In this document: positions 45,001 through 57,546 of the stretch, piece by piece | Numbering within the stretch: position 1 is the first letter of the stretch | Layout of the letters: every line of letters starts with the position of its first letter | Assembly (NCBI RefSeq): GCF_905220565.1 | Contig: NC_059415.1 | Location: 12,166,001-12,230,000, forward strand | Origin: Melitaea cinxia | Lineage: Eukaryota; Arthropoda; Insecta; Lepidoptera; Nymphalidae | Direction: 5' to 3' | Length of the DNA stretch: 64,000 nt | The notes under the pieces: model-generated | What the model saw: only the letters and a program-made list of their open reading frames with translations | Told to the model about the DNA's origin: nothing | Databases searched by the model: none | Position numbers and translations under genes: made by a program

Positions 45001-45835
45001 ACACTACACGTAAAAAACCAAAAGATTATAAAGAAAATGAAACTAAAACCGAATTTACGACTAATTCCAATGACGATGAAACACTTAACTCTAATGATTA
45101 ATAATCTACTGAAACTAAAAATTATGATTTTGGGCCTACGGTTAACAATGATGATTGAATTAATGATTCAAATATAAAAAAATATTTTTGACATTTAAAT
45201 TAATTATGTAATTATGATGTAACAATCGGACATGACAAATGTAGCTGTGGAATTATATTAAAAAATTGCGTTTCTAAAGACCTCGACAATGTATGTTTAG
45301 TTATTAATATTATTGGCTATGTGTTGGCAGTGGCGTGCACAAACTCGCCACATTTACGCCACTGTTATACAATGTAGGGTACTTATTTATTAAAACGAAC
45401 TAATTTATTGTTTTTATTTTTAACAAAATATGTTTACGTTGTTTGGAACGAAGCAGCTTGGAAAATTAAAGAGTTAAAAAATGACTTGTGACTAAAGTAT
45501 CAAGTGATACTGCGACCGGACTTTACGACAACTTCGGTAAAATAATATAATTAAAATACTTGCTGTATTTATTTATTCGTAAATGTTTCAAGTTTTCTTC
45601 GTACAAAGTATAAATCATTTGTTACTAGTCCCTTATTTTGTCGTTGTGACTCTAAATTGCTTTACTATAATTATATCAAAAATTATTTCGATTTTATTTT
45701 TCTTTTTTGTTTCTCTATTTAAAATTATCAATTTAGGTTTACCCTTGTAGTTGGTGTTTTAGGTTCGCAATTTCTTGTATGTGTAATAAATTGCGTACAG
45801 GCTTAATCATTTGTCGTAACTTGCAAATAAAATCG
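45001..45835 (+). other. SCAPER 3' UTR, probable extent
   Basis: AT-rich non-coding sequence follows the SCAPER stop. A canonical AATAAA lies at 45826-45831, and A-rich DNA follows it. I see no other feature here. The true cleavage site is inferred; further AATAAA sites occur near 47204 and 47222. Confidence 0.45.
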
Positions 45836-45839
45836 AATT

Positions 45840-46730
45840 AAAAAAAAAAAACAAAAAAAGCAAAACTTAAGTGTCTATTATTAAATGTGAAATTTAGTAG
45901 CTCGCTTTCAAAATAAAACAGCGCTTAGTTCATAGTTGTTGTGATAGAATGATCTTACTATCGATGTTACGTGTTGTATCAAAAAAAAAAAAAATATATC
46001 AAATATTTATCAAAAAAAAAAAAAAAAAAATCTTGGTGGAAAAATAAATTTAACCTAAAAAAATAATCTTTGAAACATGTTGTATAACGTTACTTTGTAA
46101 TGTAGTCGTGTTTTACGATTTTTGATGTCTCTATACATATTTTTCTATGGATGTAAACGAATTGCAGAAAAAAATAATACGGAACCACTATAACCGGTTA
46201 CGTGTTTATTTACTTTCAAAGTAGACATTCAGACTTTACTGACTTTTATTGATATATTCGCACAATATATTTGTGAAACTAAATGTGAATACTATTTTTT
46301 ATCCTGAATTTAAAATATAAAAATAGTTAAACATCTTTATTTTGTTTAATAGTATTATATATATTTATTATATGCGATTCAATGTGTTCTTCGATTAGTA
46401 TTTTGTTTTACGCAGAGCAGTCTGTTAAATTAGTGTGTGTAAGGCGGGCGGGGAGTAAGGGGACGGAGCTACTTACTAGAGGTGTGTGGATACATCTTCT
46501 TCAATGTGTAGGTGAAAAGAACTATTGCTTTCAATTTTCCTATTTTTATACCGTCTTTTTGTTATTTTTGAAGAAATTACACATTGTTGTTAACTTAATT
46601 GTACTTACTAAAAGTTCCAAATTATTATATAAATATCAAGTCGATTGTTAGTTTCCATTTGATCCTTATTTATATTATTCTATTCTTAATTTACAATCAG
46701 TATTCTTATACTATTTATATTTGGTGCCAT
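45840..46730. other. Downstream flank of SCAPER, nothing recognised
   Basis: AT-rich with A-runs at 45840-45860 and 45980-46030. The 89-codon frame at 46382-46651 has no recognisable motif. Confidence 0.5.
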
Positions 46731-46734
46731 TATC

Positions 46735-46990
46735 GACAACCTACAGTAAGAATGAGAAGATAGATGTATCGAACAAAAGGTGTGCTAGAAGTGTGCCTTG
46801 CGGGACACCTAAGGTATAAAGATAGATAAAAAAAGGGAACTGTTAGATAGTAAATTATAGGAACGCTGTGATAGAAGGGAGGGAGGGGCATAGATTGGAA
46901 TAGATCTTTTTTGTAAAACGAACCAATTTTTTTTTAATATATACTGATGATGCACACGATCAAATGCCTCAGTAAGTGCCGAGATGGTTT
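46735..46990 (-). pseudogene. Jockey-like reverse transcriptase fragment
   Basis: The minus strand gives LTEAFDRVHHQYILKKNWF (the usual D.EKAFDRVWH region). After about 110 nt of decayed frame comes GVPQGTLLAHLLFD, the reverse transcriptase GVPQGS motif. It is frameshifted and has lost the YADD box. Confidence 0.7.
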
Positions 46991-47614
46991 TTCGTTCGAT
47001 TTTCCGTATATCAGTTTGTGATAAGCTTTTAATTTAAACTGTGATTTACATTTATTAGTTACGCTACGATATCGATGTATAGATGTTTTTCGTTAGCTTT
47101 AGCATGGTGTCGTAATGAATGTATTGGATCTGTGATTTCTTTCCTTTAGCGTTTAATAACTTTCGCGTGTAACATTTCATTGTCTATTTTTGTGTAAGCG
47201 ATAAATAAACATTTGTGTAACAATAAAAGTTTGTTTTATTTATTTACATAATTTACTTTTTCACATACATTGGAGAGATCTTTCTAGCTATTTTAGCTCA
47301 AAATAAGACTACCTTATTCATCGTATTACTGCTTTCTATAAATATAAAACTTGTATAGAACTAGTAGTCACATTGAGTCAAGTATTGTTTGCCTATATCA
47401 AAAATACAAACGTTTAACAATTTTGTTGGCAAACCCTATTGATAAATATATTGTTCACCTTAGGCTTATAAAAGCATTCGTCAAGACAGTTAGTTCGTAA
47501 AGCTTGTGCAGGTTTAGCTGAGAAAAGTGGGTTAAAATTTATAAAGTTGCTGTAAGCAAACCCAACGACTCCTTTAAAAGTAAATAATAAACTACTTATT
47601 GCTATATCTTCTAT

Positions 47615-47940
47615 TCAAATAAATAAAATTGGAGTGTCTCTTTGTAATATTAAAATAACCGCTTTTTACTAAATGCATATGGATGTAAGACACGGTACAT
47701 ATACCAAAATATTTTTTTTTATAATTTTTGTCTGTCTGTCTGTTTGTTCCGGCCAATCTGAAACGGCTGGACCGATTTTGACGTAATTTTCACTGGCAGA
47801 TAGCTGATGTAATAAGGAGTAACCTATGCTACTTTTATTTTATAATTTTTATTTTATAACTCTGCGAACTAAACAATAATTATTTATTTAGTTAAATTCC
47901 ACGCGGATGAAGTCGCGGGCACAGCTAGTTTTTTTATACA
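47615..47940 (-). repeat. R5 LINE 3' end, reversed
   Basis: ATAAATAAAATTGGAGTGTC through GATGAAGTCGCGGGCACAGC, with TCTGTCTGTCTGTTTGTTCC inside. Confidence 0.78.
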
Positions 47941-48629
47941 TTCGTAATCTTATAAAGCGTCATGTCGTATCATTATCCAGAGCTTTTTATCTAATTTTTA
48001 AATAATGGTTGTAAATAATTAAATTTTGTTCATGAGATTCTGTTATAGATGCGTATACCTAGCTCCACGGTTAAGAATCTCGGTTTCTAAGCCTGTCTTT
48101 TTACCAGGTATTAACAATGACATTGAAAATTCATGCGAATGAAAGCATGAGGCACAATGATTTACCAATGTTAGAGTGATTTATGTAGACATTAATACGT
48201 CTTCATTCAACGAAATAAATTGAAACTAAATTTTATTAAAATTGACACGAACACTTTTCTTAACCGCTGTCATCAAAATAACCGTAAAACACAAGATGAA
48301 AGGCGACGTATAAAGTAAGTTAGTTCTTTGGTATCCGAATTACTTCGACATAAATATAAACAAAATAAATTTAATTCACCCATAGTGTTTTAAGTTTTAG
48401 AATTTAAAAAAAGTACCGTAATTATATAATTTATGTTTTTCACGGTAAAATCTATCTTAATCATTTATTAAAATTTTCTACAATATATATAAATACAAAA
48501 TGGTTTCTTGATTATAAAAAGTAGTAAAAAACATGTCGCAAGGGGGGTACTGGGTGGTAACTTGCGTTACTGGGTACCCCGCTAAAACGAAACTACGTTG
48601 TAAATATCTCGTGGTATATACTTATAAAG

Positions 48630-48832
48630 GACTAGCTTCTGCACGCGACTTCGTCCGCGTGGACTCCGTTCCTATTGGTTTTAGCGAGATGATATAGCCT
48701 ATAGCCTTCCTCGATAAATGGACTATCTAACACTGAAAGAATTTTTCAAATCGAACCAGTAGTTCTTGAGGTTAGCGCGTTCAAACAAATAAACAAACAA
48801 ACTCTCCAGCTTTATAATATTAGTATAGATAT
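48630..48832 (-). repeat. Same repeat as at 1-185, reversed
   Basis: ACTAGCTTCTGCACGCGACT through CTCTCCAGCTTTATAATATT. Confidence 0.7.
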
Positions 48833-49762
48833 ATTTTTAGAAGAAGTTATGTTTTTCAATATCACAAGAAAAATATAATAGAGATTTAATACAAAATATG
48901 TAATCTTTTGAAAAATAATACAAACTGCAATGTCAACGCTAAAAAACGACTTATTTGATTCCATTTTAGTATTTGTAACATAATTCAAATATCCACTATT
49001 TTTACGGTCTAAAAATTATATCGAGATTGTAATCTCGACCGCACCGATTATCTTCGCGTCATTGGCGCAATCATCCTTACTGTTTTAACATTATTAAAAG
49101 CCATCAATTCAAACGAATGAAAGAATAGTAAATATAAAATTATATATATATTATAATCCAGTTAGAACTTTATTGATAAGGCATACCTTTGTAGGTCTGA
49201 AAGGGTTCTATTAAGTCCTCAGTGCTTGTCAACTATTAGGCTGTTGATTCTGATACGACATAAATTATAGCACGGTAATGCGAGATGAAAGGAGAGACGA
49301 GAAGTCATTGGGTCACCGATACAATTTAAACGATGGTATGAGCTCGAGATGATATTACGCGGCTGAGTGGCGGTGTCGCTTTGATCAGACAAATTTACGC
49401 GCTGACGCTAAGTGCCGTTAGAAATATGGCGACGACGCGGAGTATACAGTGTGCTTTAACATACGGTAAAGTTGTGAGGGTTGTTTATGATTAAATGAAA
49501 ATGCTATTTTACTTGTTATCTAGCTGACCTGATAGCCTTTTTCTGTCTTCCAAGTCAAACGCGTAAAGTAGAAATAATCGTTTCATTTTTTTTTAAATTT
49601 TCGTTTCCCAAAGACTCTTCTTAAAAGTATTAGAAAATGAAAATAAAAAAGTCTAGAATATTGGTCCGTTAATTTTTGTGTTTGCGGTTTAGAAAAAAAA
49701 TTTGGGATTAACTTTTATTTCTATAGATTTATTTACGTAAAGGATGATCTGTGTATACACAA

Positions 49763-49838
49763 AAACGATTAGACTTAAAAGAATCTATTGGAAAGTATTA
49801 AAATATTCTCCAACAGATTATTTCAAGTCTAATCGTTT
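49763..49838. repeat. 76-nt hairpin, pre-miRNA-sized
   Basis: AAACGATTAGACTTAAAAGA (49763 on) pairs with the complementary 49810-49838 segment, 29 nt per arm with about three mismatches and an 18-nt AT-rich loop. It could be an miRNA precursor or a small MITE remnant; sequence alone does not decide. Confidence 0.8.
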
Positions 49839-50279
49839 CTCTTATTATAAAAAATACAGCGTTATTGTGACAAACATTATAATTAAGACATAAAAATTTT
49901 AAAATGAAAAAAAAATGTGAAATTTCATAGTTTAGGTTACTTAAATAACTGTACGGTATACTCTTAACACAGTATTACAAAAAATTAAGATAAATACATT
50001 AACACAGTATCACAAAAATTCAATATAAATACATTAATTTGTAAATGAACTTCGAACAGCTGTATAAGAATCTCTACGGAAGCAAGAGCTAAGTGCAAGC
50101 GGAACTTAATGCTCCACACTCGAATATTGTATTTATACTCCACTTAGTTTATAATTTATACGTCTGTCTGTCCCTACTTCATGTTAGGACGACATTCCAT
50201 TAATTTTTTTACAAGTCTCAGACAAAAATTGATCACATTTTACATTTTACGCTTAAAAAAACTTTTCAATAAAAAATGG

Positions 50280-50900
50280 TTCATATTTCAAATGACAACT
50301 TTATTGGGTTATTTGGGGGCACGGTAGTGCCCCCGCCAAGACGAATCAAAAAAAAAAAAACGAAAAGCACTACCTATCTTTTCTCGAAGCGCTTCGTCGT
50401 TTTTTTGAACCCTCATAACTTGGGTTTGGATTATACCAGATAAACAAAATTCTGGGGATATGATGTCAATAGCGGACTTATTAAACATATAAAGATTCAA
50501 TTGCATAGCGCTTATACTTTAGATTTTATTGATATCTAAAAAACCCCGATTTCGTCACTCACTGATGATCATCAAAATTCAAAGAGTACTTCCTGAAGTT
50601 CCAGAAAGCTGAAATTTGGTATGTAAGCTAGTATTAGTACACAAACAACAAAAAAATTCTAAAACTTGGAACTTTTACCCCCCAACCCCTTAAACTAGGG
50701 GATGGAAGTTTGTATGAGACTTCCGCAAATTTTGATGCTAGAGGTCTGAAAATTGATCGGTTATTAAATAAAATCGGAAAATCGGTTATTAGTTTATGTC
50801 GAAAATTTACATTTTGTAATTTTGATATTTAAATTTTGGCGGAGGTCACCGTTTGCATATCAGTTCAACATATAATCAAAAACAGCGTGCTTAAACCGAA
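50280..50900 (-). repeat. Probable interspersed repeat with GC hairpin
   Basis: A GGGGGCAC-GGTA-GTGCCCCC hairpin sits at ~50315-50334. On the minus strand AACCCAATAAAG follows it, as in a transcript end. The ~500 bp beside it (GAAGCGCTTCGTCG, CCCTCATAACTTGGGTTTG, CCCCAACCCCTTAAACTAGG) look repeat-derived. Confidence 0.45.
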
Positions 50901-50995
50901 TATTGAGAAGATTGGATGATATTTATGGTATAAAATGTGTCGGAGGTAAAATGCAGCTATAATATTGACATAAGCAACTTACAAAAAGAAGTGAA

Positions 50996-51562
50996 ATCCC
51001 ACCAAAAACATTTTCATGTAAAATGTTGCCAAGACGAGATCATATGGCTCGCACTGTCAAAAAGTTATCAGATCTCATGTAGAGCCAAGCTTCTAACTCT
51101 ACACGCCCTAACTCTACAAACCCTAACTTTACAAAATCTACACCTTAGTCAAAATATGTGGCTTGGCCGTTTCGTTACTACCGGCTGCCGATGTTGTAGA
51201 TGACGACTGACTTTCCTGTCTCATTTATATATATATATATATATATATTCTCTTTTTATTTTTATTTGTATTAAATGTATATCAATTATTATTCTTCTTT
51301 TTTTTTTTTTTAATAGAACTATTGTATAACAGAAAAGTAATAAACAGTGAATAAATTTTTCACCTTACGCCACGTGACGGTAGCGAAACGGCCAAGCCAC
51401 ATATTTTGACTAAGGTGTAGAGTTTGTGAAGTTAGGGTTTGTAGAGTTAGGGCGTGTAGAGTTAGAAGCTTGGCTCTACATGAGATCTGATAACTTTTTG
51501 ACAGTGCGAGCCATATGATCTCGTCTTGGCAACATTTTACATGAAAATGTTTTTGGTGGGAT
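50996..51562. mobile_element. Foldback element with 185-bp arms
   Basis: The segment 50996-51180 is inverted at ~51379-51562 with only a few mismatches, around a ~198-bp AT-rich spacer. The arms contain a short internal repeat (TAACTCTACA, roughly every 15 bp, three to four times). Weaker matching continues outward (TGACATAAG at ~50967 and its complement at ~51590). An 88-codon plus-strand frame covers the left arm but looks incidental. Confidence 0.88.
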
Positions 51563-51671
51563 TATTTATTTGTAGAAGTAATAAATACTTATGTCATTCT
51601 AGTTGATAATATTAAGCATACAGTCGTAAGATAAAGCGCTTAATCAATGTCTAAAAGGGATGCAGTATGGA

Positions 51672-51675
<4 letters not shown>

Positions 51676-51715
<40 letters not shown>
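51676..51715. repeat. (AC)n microsatellite
   Basis: About 20 AC units at the tail of an R2 element. Confidence 0.95.
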
Positions 51716-51718
<3 letters not shown>

Positions 51719-52030
51719 TCAGCTTATCGCAGTCCACTGCTGGACATAAACATAGGCCTCCACAAGTTCACGCCAAAAATAGCGTGAACTCATGTTTGTT
51801 GCCCATAGTCACCACGCTGGGCAGGCGGGTTGATGACCGCACGGCTGGCTTTGTCGTACCGAAGACGCTGCTGTCCGTTTTTGGCCTGTGTATTTCAAAG
51901 TCAGCAGTTTGACGGTTATCCCGCCATTGGTCGGCTTTTTAAGTTCCAAAGTGGTAGTGGAACTGTGTTATCCCTTAGTCGCCTCTTACGACACCCATGA
52001 GAAGAGAAGGGCTGGCTAAGCTTTAGTCAA
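51716..52030 (-). mobile_element. R2 SINE-like element with (CA)n tail
   Basis: Near full length and reversed. Its 3' tail abuts the (AC)20 run at 51676-51715, so a microsatellite grew from the tail. Confidence 0.85.
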
Positions 52031-52164
52031 AAATTAAAAATATCTGCTATGAAAACTGTTAGCTTTGTTAGAATGAATGTTGGTCATTAGCATTTAGATT
52101 AAACAAAATTCATTGAAGAGTACCAAACAAATCGAAAATTAGTTAAAATAACTGTATTTGCTCG

Positions 52165-52625
52165 CAAACGAAAAAAAAACCGACTTCAATTACATCGACA
52201 AGTAAATACAACGTAGGGAGACGAAAAAATTGACAAGTAAATACGCATTATCAAAGATTACTCCAAAAGTTGTAATCTGATCTCGATGAAATTTAAATGT
52301 GACCATGATAAAGACCAGCTTTCGATTAAATTAAAAATCATCAAAATCAGTACACCCAGTAAAAAGTTATGCGGTATAATACAACGTAGGTCGACGAAAA
52401 AATGGTCAAGTAAAAATACATTATTAGATATAACTCGAAAAGTAGTTGTTAGAGGTCTCAAATAAATTTAAATGGAACCAAAGGACACGCGCCACCCTTC
52501 GGTTATAATTTTCTTGTCGAAATTGGTCCACCCAGTCAAAAGTTCTGAGGTAACATACATATAAAAAAAAACGATCGAATTGAGAACCTCCTCCATTTTT
52601 GAAAGTCGGTTAAAAATACATTTTG
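52165..52625 (+). repeat. R6 element with internal duplication
   Basis: ACCGACTTCAATTACATCGA, then GTAAATACAACGTAGGGAGA. A related block (ACAACGTAGGTCGACGAAAA) repeats ~180 bp on, each followed by a CACCCAGTAAAAAGTT-type word. Ends GAAAGTCGGTTAAAAA. Confidence 0.65.
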
Positions 52626-52629
52626 TGAG

Positions 52630-53715
52630 CAACAAAACACTAAGGAAATCAAACTAAAAAGCTTTTCATTTTAAAACATAATACGCATTCGGTCGACATT
52701 ACCGCCGCGGTCCCATCGGAAGCGATTTTCCGTTTCATCGCCTCTATTTTACCATTTTTCTTTAAAATGTTTCGTCATATCCGCCATTGTTGGGAAATGA
52801 TGTGTGCATAATACTTTAATGTCGGATTTTTAAAGGTTCCTAGAGTTACTTCACTTCTCTTTGAAAGGTTTTATTTGATTTTTTTTATGTTTGAATTAAA
52901 CCCCGAATTTTACGTTGAAGTTTATAATCACTTTTTTTAAAACTTTAAAAAGGGTTGCAACACAAAGCTAGACACATATTAGGGTGATTTTCTATTACAA
53001 ATTAATTCGAGGTATTTTGTTTAATCATCTGAAAGATGAAAAGCATGATTTATTTCGTCAACTATATAACTTATAGCAACAGAAACTGATTACCAAAAAT
53101 ACAAAAATAATTTTAACAGAGTTAAACTTACCCACAATTTTTTTCAATAATGTTATAACAAACCAACGCTAACAAGAGATATGAACGTAGAAAAATACTT
53201 ATTTTTGCGAAGAAACAATATCAATATGTGTAAATTCGAGAATGCAAAAATCAAACATATATTATAAGAGTTGTGTCTGTAGTTCCATAGTAACACAATG
53301 TGTGAATCACATAACTATGTATATTGTACACAGTAATACAAAAAAAAAACGAACCAATGAATTATTTAAAGTTCTACAAAGGCGATGTTATCGTTAAAAG
53401 AGCGAGTTTTTCTTTTATCAGTTAAGGCTACAAGGAATAACTTAAATATTTAATTTTTTTAGCAAGTTTTATTACGGAATTGGAGTTTATAATTCATTTG
53501 TGAAAAGACATACTGCCACTACTTAGAACCCTACAAATTTAATAAATAAACCGTGCCTGACCAGCGTATTAAAAACCAACTGAACTCCTCTATTAAAATA
53601 CACGAAGTTCCGTGATCTAGGCTTTATATGAAAACGTAGACTGTTTATATATAGGCTGATGTCTATGTTTTTAAAAACTTATTAGAGTTGTCACTTGATG
53701 ACACTAGCCGTGATA
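52630..53715. other. AT-rich DNA with one GC patch, nothing recognised
   Basis: A GC-richer block at ~52690-52750 (GACATTACCGCCGCGGTCCC) has no repeat partner in the window. Confidence 0.45.
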
Positions 53716-53717
53716 AG

Positions 53718-53945
53718 ATCGTCTATCTTCTAATCTTATGTATAAAATTCTCGTGTCACAATGTTAGTTAACATACTCCTCCGAAACGGCTGGACCGATT
53801 TTTATGAAATTTTCTGTGCATATCGGGTAGGTTTGAGAATCGGCCAACATCTATTTATCATACCCCTAAGTTATTTGGGGGGGGTATTAAGGGGTTAGTA
53901 ACATATATGGCAAAACAGAGTTTGCGGGATGAGCTAGTCTATATA
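53718..53945 (-). repeat. LINE 3' end, RTE-like, reversed
   Basis: TATAAAATTCTCGTGTCACA, TCCTCCGAAACGGCTGGACC and GTTTGCGGGATGAGCTAG. Confidence 0.72.
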
Positions 53946-54097
53946 TATAAAAATGAATGTTTGGCTGTATGTCCTTTATAGAATCATTTGATCATGTCAT
54001 GATCTTCAGCAATGTATTGAGCATGAGCCCAAAAAGGTTTCTGAGTTGGTACGACCAAAAAAAGCGTAGCAACGCGCATAGGGTACAGCTAGTAAAT
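53946..54097 (+). repeat. LINE 3' end fragment
   Basis: ATAAAAATGAATGTTTGGCT through AACGCGCATAGGGTACAGCT; it abuts the previous fragment head to head. Confidence 0.6.
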
Positions 54098-54570
54098 AAT
54101 AAAACAAAGATGATAGTAACTAAAACCCGCGGTTTTATTTACGCCCTAACATCTTCATCGCTACGTAAATTAAAAAAATAAAAAGCACAGAAATCAGTTT
54201 TAATACCAACGTTTTTAGGTCATAAAAGTTATAATTCTTCTGTTTCCGAATCCTCGTCAATACTCCGTATATTTCATACTATGGAACAGTTAAAAATAAA
54301 CTTATTTACCATTCAAACCAACGAATATCTTAAATTACAATTTGCCAAACAGTTTAAAAGCTTACAATATGATTTATAGACGCAAGGCGAGGTACGGACA
54401 AGTAATCTGAAGCAATAATAAATCATAGTAGTTATTTTATTTCGCTTTCCCTCACGCATCCGACGTGATGGCGACCTTGTGTGAAACGATATATGCGAGA
54501 TAACTGTATTAATGATAATTTAATCTATAAGTTTGTAAAATTTGATTTGTCGAACACATATAGTGGATAC

Positions 54571-54752
54571 ATAGGCCGAAGACGGGCAGCAGCGTCTTCG
54601 GTGCGACAAAGCCAGCCCTGCGGTCACCAACCCGCCTGCCCAGCGTGGTGACTATGGGCAAAACACATGAGTTCACGTTATTTTTGGCGTGGGCTTGTGG
54701 AGGCCTATGTCTAGCAGTGGACTGTATGGGCTGTGATGATTGATTGATTGAT
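54571..54752 (+). mobile_element. R2 3' half
   Basis: CATAGGCCGAAGACGGGCAG through GGCCTATGTCTAGCAGTGGA, ending in TGATTGATTGAT. Confidence 0.85.
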
Positions 54753-54762
54753 AAAGTGGATA

Positions 54763-54860
54763 TGGTAACTAAATGTTGCGCTAATTACAAGTATAATACT
54801 TAAAGTACATATATACTTGCAATTAGCGCAACATTTAGTTAAGATACCATTTAGTTACCA
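54763..54860. repeat. Hairpin with 30-nt arms and repeated flank
   Basis: TAACTAAATGTTGCGCTAAT (54766 on) is inverted at 54812-54841; the arms differ at one of 30 positions, and the loop is 16 nt. The outer word TGGTAACTAAATG (54763-54775) has a second complement, CATTTAGTTACCA, at 54848-54860. The structure suggests a MITE remnant or a small-RNA source. Confidence 0.85.
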
Positions 54861-55310
54861 AGGTGTTATTTAAGCCAGAAGATTTGAAGAAGATTGAACG
54901 TGTTGTATAAAAAGTGTGGGGGTTTTAAGAAGTAATGAACAGCAAAGAAAAAGGGGTCGGTTAGAAAATCTTCAATATTTTTAAAAGTAACTAACCTAGC
55001 TTTATGAAATAAGGACTAAATTAAAGAATATTTCGTCGGCTAAATAGAAAAGTGACATTAATCAAAAATTGCAAATTTTGCAATAATTAATAATTTTGCC
55101 TTATAATTTTTATATTTACATGTAAGTGGTATATATATTTTTTAACATATTTACATAGAAGAAGATATTGTTGTTATTTGAATAATTTAATTTGATTTTA
55201 AAAAAATTGCAGAGACGTTTTTCTACAATCAATATGGCGATGGCCGCAGAGTACTGAAACAACACGGAACAACACTGGTGTCATCTAGTGAGCTTGACGT
55301 GTAATTTCAT

Positions 55311-55400
55311 AAAATCAAAATCAAAAACAGCTTTATTCAAATAGGCCCCATGAGCACTTTCGAATTGTCATTTTACAAATTAAAACTTTAAAAATAAATA
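55311..55400 (+). repeat. SINE 3' fragment
   Basis: CAGCTTTATTCAAATAGGCC, GCACTTTCGAATTGTCATTT and ACAAATTAAAACTTT; same family as 14378. Confidence 0.55.
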
Positions 55401-55463
55401 ATGCAATATGAGCTCCTAGTTATATTTTCTTACCTAATTATAAAGAATACATATGCTAAAAAA

Positions 55464-55790
55464 ACGAGTGTGCTTTAGACCACACGACTAAAGTATAACT
55501 TCTTTAGCTCCATCTACCTTATATCTCCCTCTTTTTTTTTAATGTATAGACTAGCGCTTGACCGCGATCTCACCTGATGGTAAGTGAAGGTGCAGCCTAA
55601 GATAGTGCGTGCTTGCCTAGAAGATGCCTATTCACTCTTGATTTGAAAATATCTAAGTTGTAATTATTTGTAAAAAGTTTCTTATTATTTTTGAAAATTT
55701 TTTCCTTCTTTTCGTATCGCTCGTCACGCATTCACCAGCTTACTCCCCAAGTCAAGCGTACGTAAAGAGGTTTTACTTCAGAAAGTATTC
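55464..55790 (-). repeat. R3 element interrupted by another short repeat
   Basis: The left R3 part (GTGTGCTTTAGACCACACGA to TATATCTCCCTC) ends at a T-run near 55532. A different short repeat (ACCGCGATCTCACCTGATGG and following) occupies about 55535-55705. R3 resumes at TCGTATCGCTCGTCACGCAT and ends GAGGTTTTACTTCAG. Confidence 0.8.
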
Positions 55791-56107
55791 TTCCCTATTC
55801 ACATTTTAGTAATAAAATAATTATAATAAAAATTCTTGTGTCAATCTCGCATAGCGCATCCCGGCGTGCGTCTAAAAGCTTTCAGGACGCATTGACGCGC
55901 GCGCATAATGAAACACGCCGTCGTTTATTTTTAGCGACAACGAGATCACTCGCTCACGTTTGTATTATAACACGTTAAAAACCCTATTTATGCATTTTAG
56001 GGTACCATGCATGTCTGTCAATGAACCGTGTCTCTAAGAAAAATATCGACTTCAATTTATATTGATAAGTGTAGTAAACTAAAATGTAAGTTAAAAACTA
56101 CTTTTTT

Positions 56108-56392
56108 TTACAACTAAGTCGGTAAAACTTACGGCTCACTCGATGGTAAGTGATTACCATAGCTTATATACTCCTGCAACACCAGAAGCATCGCAAGTGC
56201 GTTGCCGACCTAATCCCCAATCTGCTATCCCCCAGGTGCTCTGGTCACCTTACAGCAGGAACACAACACTGCTTAAAAACAGTATTATTTAGCTGTGGTC
56301 TTCTGTAAGGTCGAGGTACGTCCCCAATCGGGCTGCTCCATATTTTCAGCAGGAAATTTTCTGCTGTGACCTACTCCAGTTAACCTTGTCTC
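56108..56392 (-). repeat. R1 element, full length
   Basis: TTACAACTAAGTCGGTAAAA through GGAAATTTTCTGCTGTGACC, including AGCATCGCAAGTGCGTTGC. Confidence 0.85.
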
Positions 56393-57213
56393 TACTATAT
56401 ATTTTCAAAATCTTTTCTTTGTTTATAAATAAAAATTTCTTAAATCAACTTAAATAACAGATACATTGCAAATTCATTTATACGAAGCAATGGAACACAT
56501 GTTATCCTTTGTAAAAGATAAAAGATAGCGTCCCCCATGACGCAGCAATGATTTTATTACTGCATCATCTAATTACGGTAGTAGATTCGTATCCGTGACA
56601 CATGGCTTGATCAGAGGGGAGATTGAAAACAAATTTTACAGATCCTTGAATAGTTTACTAATACAAAGTAGGAGGGATCAAGTTACGGTGGTTATGTAAT
56701 TGTTAATCAGAATTTGGCTTTTATTTAGACAATGGGAAGATTACAAGCGAGTGGTAATGCTGATTATGACTGTCGATTTCGAATAGTGACTGTTTCATAT
56801 TTTTTTTGGAAAAAAAATTAAGCCCCTATATGCTTATTTAAGTGGAATGGGTCCTTACATAGGTTTAAAAGGAAATGGGCAAATGTAGGTATATTTAAAA
56901 AAAAAACAACCTACCGTTTTCAACCTAACCTATCCTTTTTTTAATAACAATAATTTTGCGAGAAGAATATTTTACAAAACCGTTCTTTTTTTAATTTAAA
57001 AATAAGTTCATTGTTAAATATCATAAACTTTAAAATAAAATTGTTAACCAGATAAGTGAACAAAAATGGCGCTAGTAAAACCGCGTGAAACGTCACTTTG
57101 AATTCCGAGTCGGTGGTAGCTTCACTTAGAACTGCCACGGGAGTAATAAAGTGTCGGTTCAAAAGTGCTTTTATAAGTCTTCTTAAAGGGTGTTTATATT
57201 TTGAGTTTTAAAG

Positions 57214-57428
57214 TTGACATCATGAGAAACGCTAAGTACCAGCTGCTTCGACTTATTATCCAGGGCAAGATCCAGGGCAAGTGCAGTGTGGGTCGTAGAA
57301 GAACATCTTGGCTAAAAAATCTACGCCAATGGTTTGGGAAAAGCACCCGTTCGTTATTCAGGGCTGCGGTATCAAGGATACAAGTTGCCAAAATGATCGC
57401 CGAACTTCGTGAGAAGATGGCACTTTGA
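57214..57428 (+). pseudogene. LINE ORF2 C-terminal fragment
   Basis: The frame reads IMRNAKYQLLRLIIQGKIQG, then KCSVGRRRTSWLKNLRQWFG and IQVAKMIAELREKMAL followed by TGA. This is the conserved tail of lepidopteran endonuclease-reverse transcriptases (pattern HIMRxxKYxLLxLIxxGKIxGKR.xGRRxxSWLKNLRxWF). There is no catalytic domain, so it is a 5'-truncated dead copy. Confidence 0.82.
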
Positions 57429-57546
57429 GAAGAAGAAAGTTGACCTGTACAATACTAGCTGTGTCACAGGTTTACCCGTTTATTTCTACATTCAATGAGG
57501 ATTTTAGAATCAAAACCTACATACCAAGATTCATTGTAAAAAAAAG

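Noticed and set aside
50937..51203. 88-codon plus-strand frame
   Set aside because: It lies mostly in the left arm of the foldback element, and its repetitive LTLQ pattern comes from the ~15-bp DNA repeat.
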